Below, one piece after another: positions 63,362 to 64,000 of a stretch of DNA of 64,000 nt (position 1 is the stretch's first letter; the number at the start of each line of letters is the position of its first letter). This stretch comes from Symbiodinium natans (lineage: Eukaryota; Sar; Dinophyceae; Suessiales; Symbiodiniaceae). Location: positions 448,273-512,272 of the forward strand of contig CAJNDS010000147.1 of assembly GCA_905221605.1 (NCBI GenBank), read 5' to 3'. The notes under the pieces were generated by a model that saw only the letters and a list, made by a program, of their open reading frames with translations, was not told the origin of the DNA and ran no database searches. The position numbers were made by a program, and so were the translations under genes.

Positions 63362-63581
63362 CTGTCCCCCCCGTATACTAACAGTCCTTAATGGGATTGT
63401 AGGGTTTAGGGTTTAGGGTTTTGGGGTGTTAGGGTTTAGGGTTTAGGGGTGTTAGGGTTTAGGGTTCAAGTAATTGGGCTGTCCCCCCCCCCTTCCCGGT
63501 TTCGAACAGTCCTTAATGGGATTTTAATAGGGAGTACGATAATCCCGATTAAGGACTGTTAGCGCAAGGAGGAACGCCCAA
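63362..63581. mobile_element. Family C hairpin with duplicated left arm and TTTAGGG insert
   Basis: Left-arm copies at 63362 and 63478 (GGGCTGTCCCCCCC, AACAGTCCTTAATGGGATT) flank a TTTAGGG tract. The right arm TTAAGGACTGTTAG lies at 63548-63562. Confidence 0.78.
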
Positions 63582-64000
63582 GGTGTGTTTCAGAGACTGA
63601 TAACCGAAGTTTTAAATACCTAGAACCCATTCAGGGCCCATATGCCTCGGGTTTAGGGCTTAGGGTTTAGGGTTTAGGGTTCAGGGTTCAGGGTTTGAAC
63701 CCCCAGAATCGTGATCAACTGCCCAACACGTGCCGACGCCTCTACCGGAGGAGACCTGCCAAATGTTTCCAGGGTTGAGTGTTTAAGCCCTAGAGCCCCA
63801 AACGCTGGAGTCCGTTGTTTAAGGCTCGATTGAGTTTGGCCGCACCGGGTGGTGGATCCTATTAGCCCCTAAACCCTAAACCCTGAGCAGAGGACTATGT
63901 GTTTCACGACGAAGCGGGACAACTGCAGGCGTTGTATCAGTGCATCTCTATAGGGGCATGAGGTAAGCTCTCGCTACGACTTCCCCCCACCCCGCCCACT

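Larger units (their letters stand above)
62108..64000. other. 3' flank or further introns of the Tudor/S1 gene
   Basis: Contains an E-like hairpin, a GA-rich microsatellite (62458-62530), the D element with CCCTAAAA tract and a C element. Short islands at 62725-62764 and 63890-63960 could be exons, but none could be read with confidence. Confidence 0.45.

Noticed and set aside
1-64000. The window as a chromosome end because of abundant telomere repeats
   Set aside because: Tracts are short, of both polarities, spread evenly across 64 kb and interleaved with exons. No terminal one-polarity array is seen.
1-64000. tRNA or rRNA genes
   Set aside because: No cloverleaf-type box A/box B pairs or rRNA-like conserved stretches were noticed on reading. 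A tRNA scan was not possible.

Overview
The window looks like nuclear DNA of a dinoflagellate. All recognisable genes lie on the + strand, as expected for a unidirectional gene block. Exons are very short (19 nt to about 490 nt) and introns are many. Where the reading frame fixes the junction, introns are often GC-AG or GA-AG as well as GT-AG. Presequences look like signal peptide plus transit peptide. Introns are packed with small hairpin elements (introner-like elements) and with interstitial plant-type telomere repeats (CCCTAAA/TTTAGGG). The identification is inferred from these traits; no marker gene was compared.

Layout: 1-2192 is repeat-rich with no convincing gene. 2193-7560 holds the 5' part of a renalase-like FAD oxidoreductase. 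7956-12124 is a complete 13-exon gene for a plastid-targeted membrane protein resembling plant/cyanobacterial At5g03900-type proteins. 12125-17313 is mostly repeats: hairpin elements, a 54-bp minisatellite and an AT-rich block. 17314-20203 is a secreted protein with a C-terminal beta/gamma-crystallin-like segment. 21298-29114 is a multipass membrane protein with a helical linker and a PAS-like domain; one 3-kb intron holds a degenerate tandem array and a 550-bp palindrome. 29.5-32.6 kb and 33.4-38.9 kb hold two unrecognised multi-exon genes. 40740-62107 is a long gene for a protein with two Tudor-like and three S1 RNA-binding domains, probably plastid-targeted. The last 2 kb is intronic or 3' flanking.

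The most striking structure is genome-wide within the window. Nearly every exon sits in an island with CCCTAAA repeats on its left and TTTAGGG repeats on its right. Each intron therefore tends to begin with TTTAGGG and end with CCCTAAA, an arrangement that could fold back and bring its own splice sites together. At least a dozen families of short inverted-repeat intron elements occur besides these tracts, some nested in each other and some split by telomere repeats. Junctions below were worked out by eye from reading frame and family resemblance, without transcript data.
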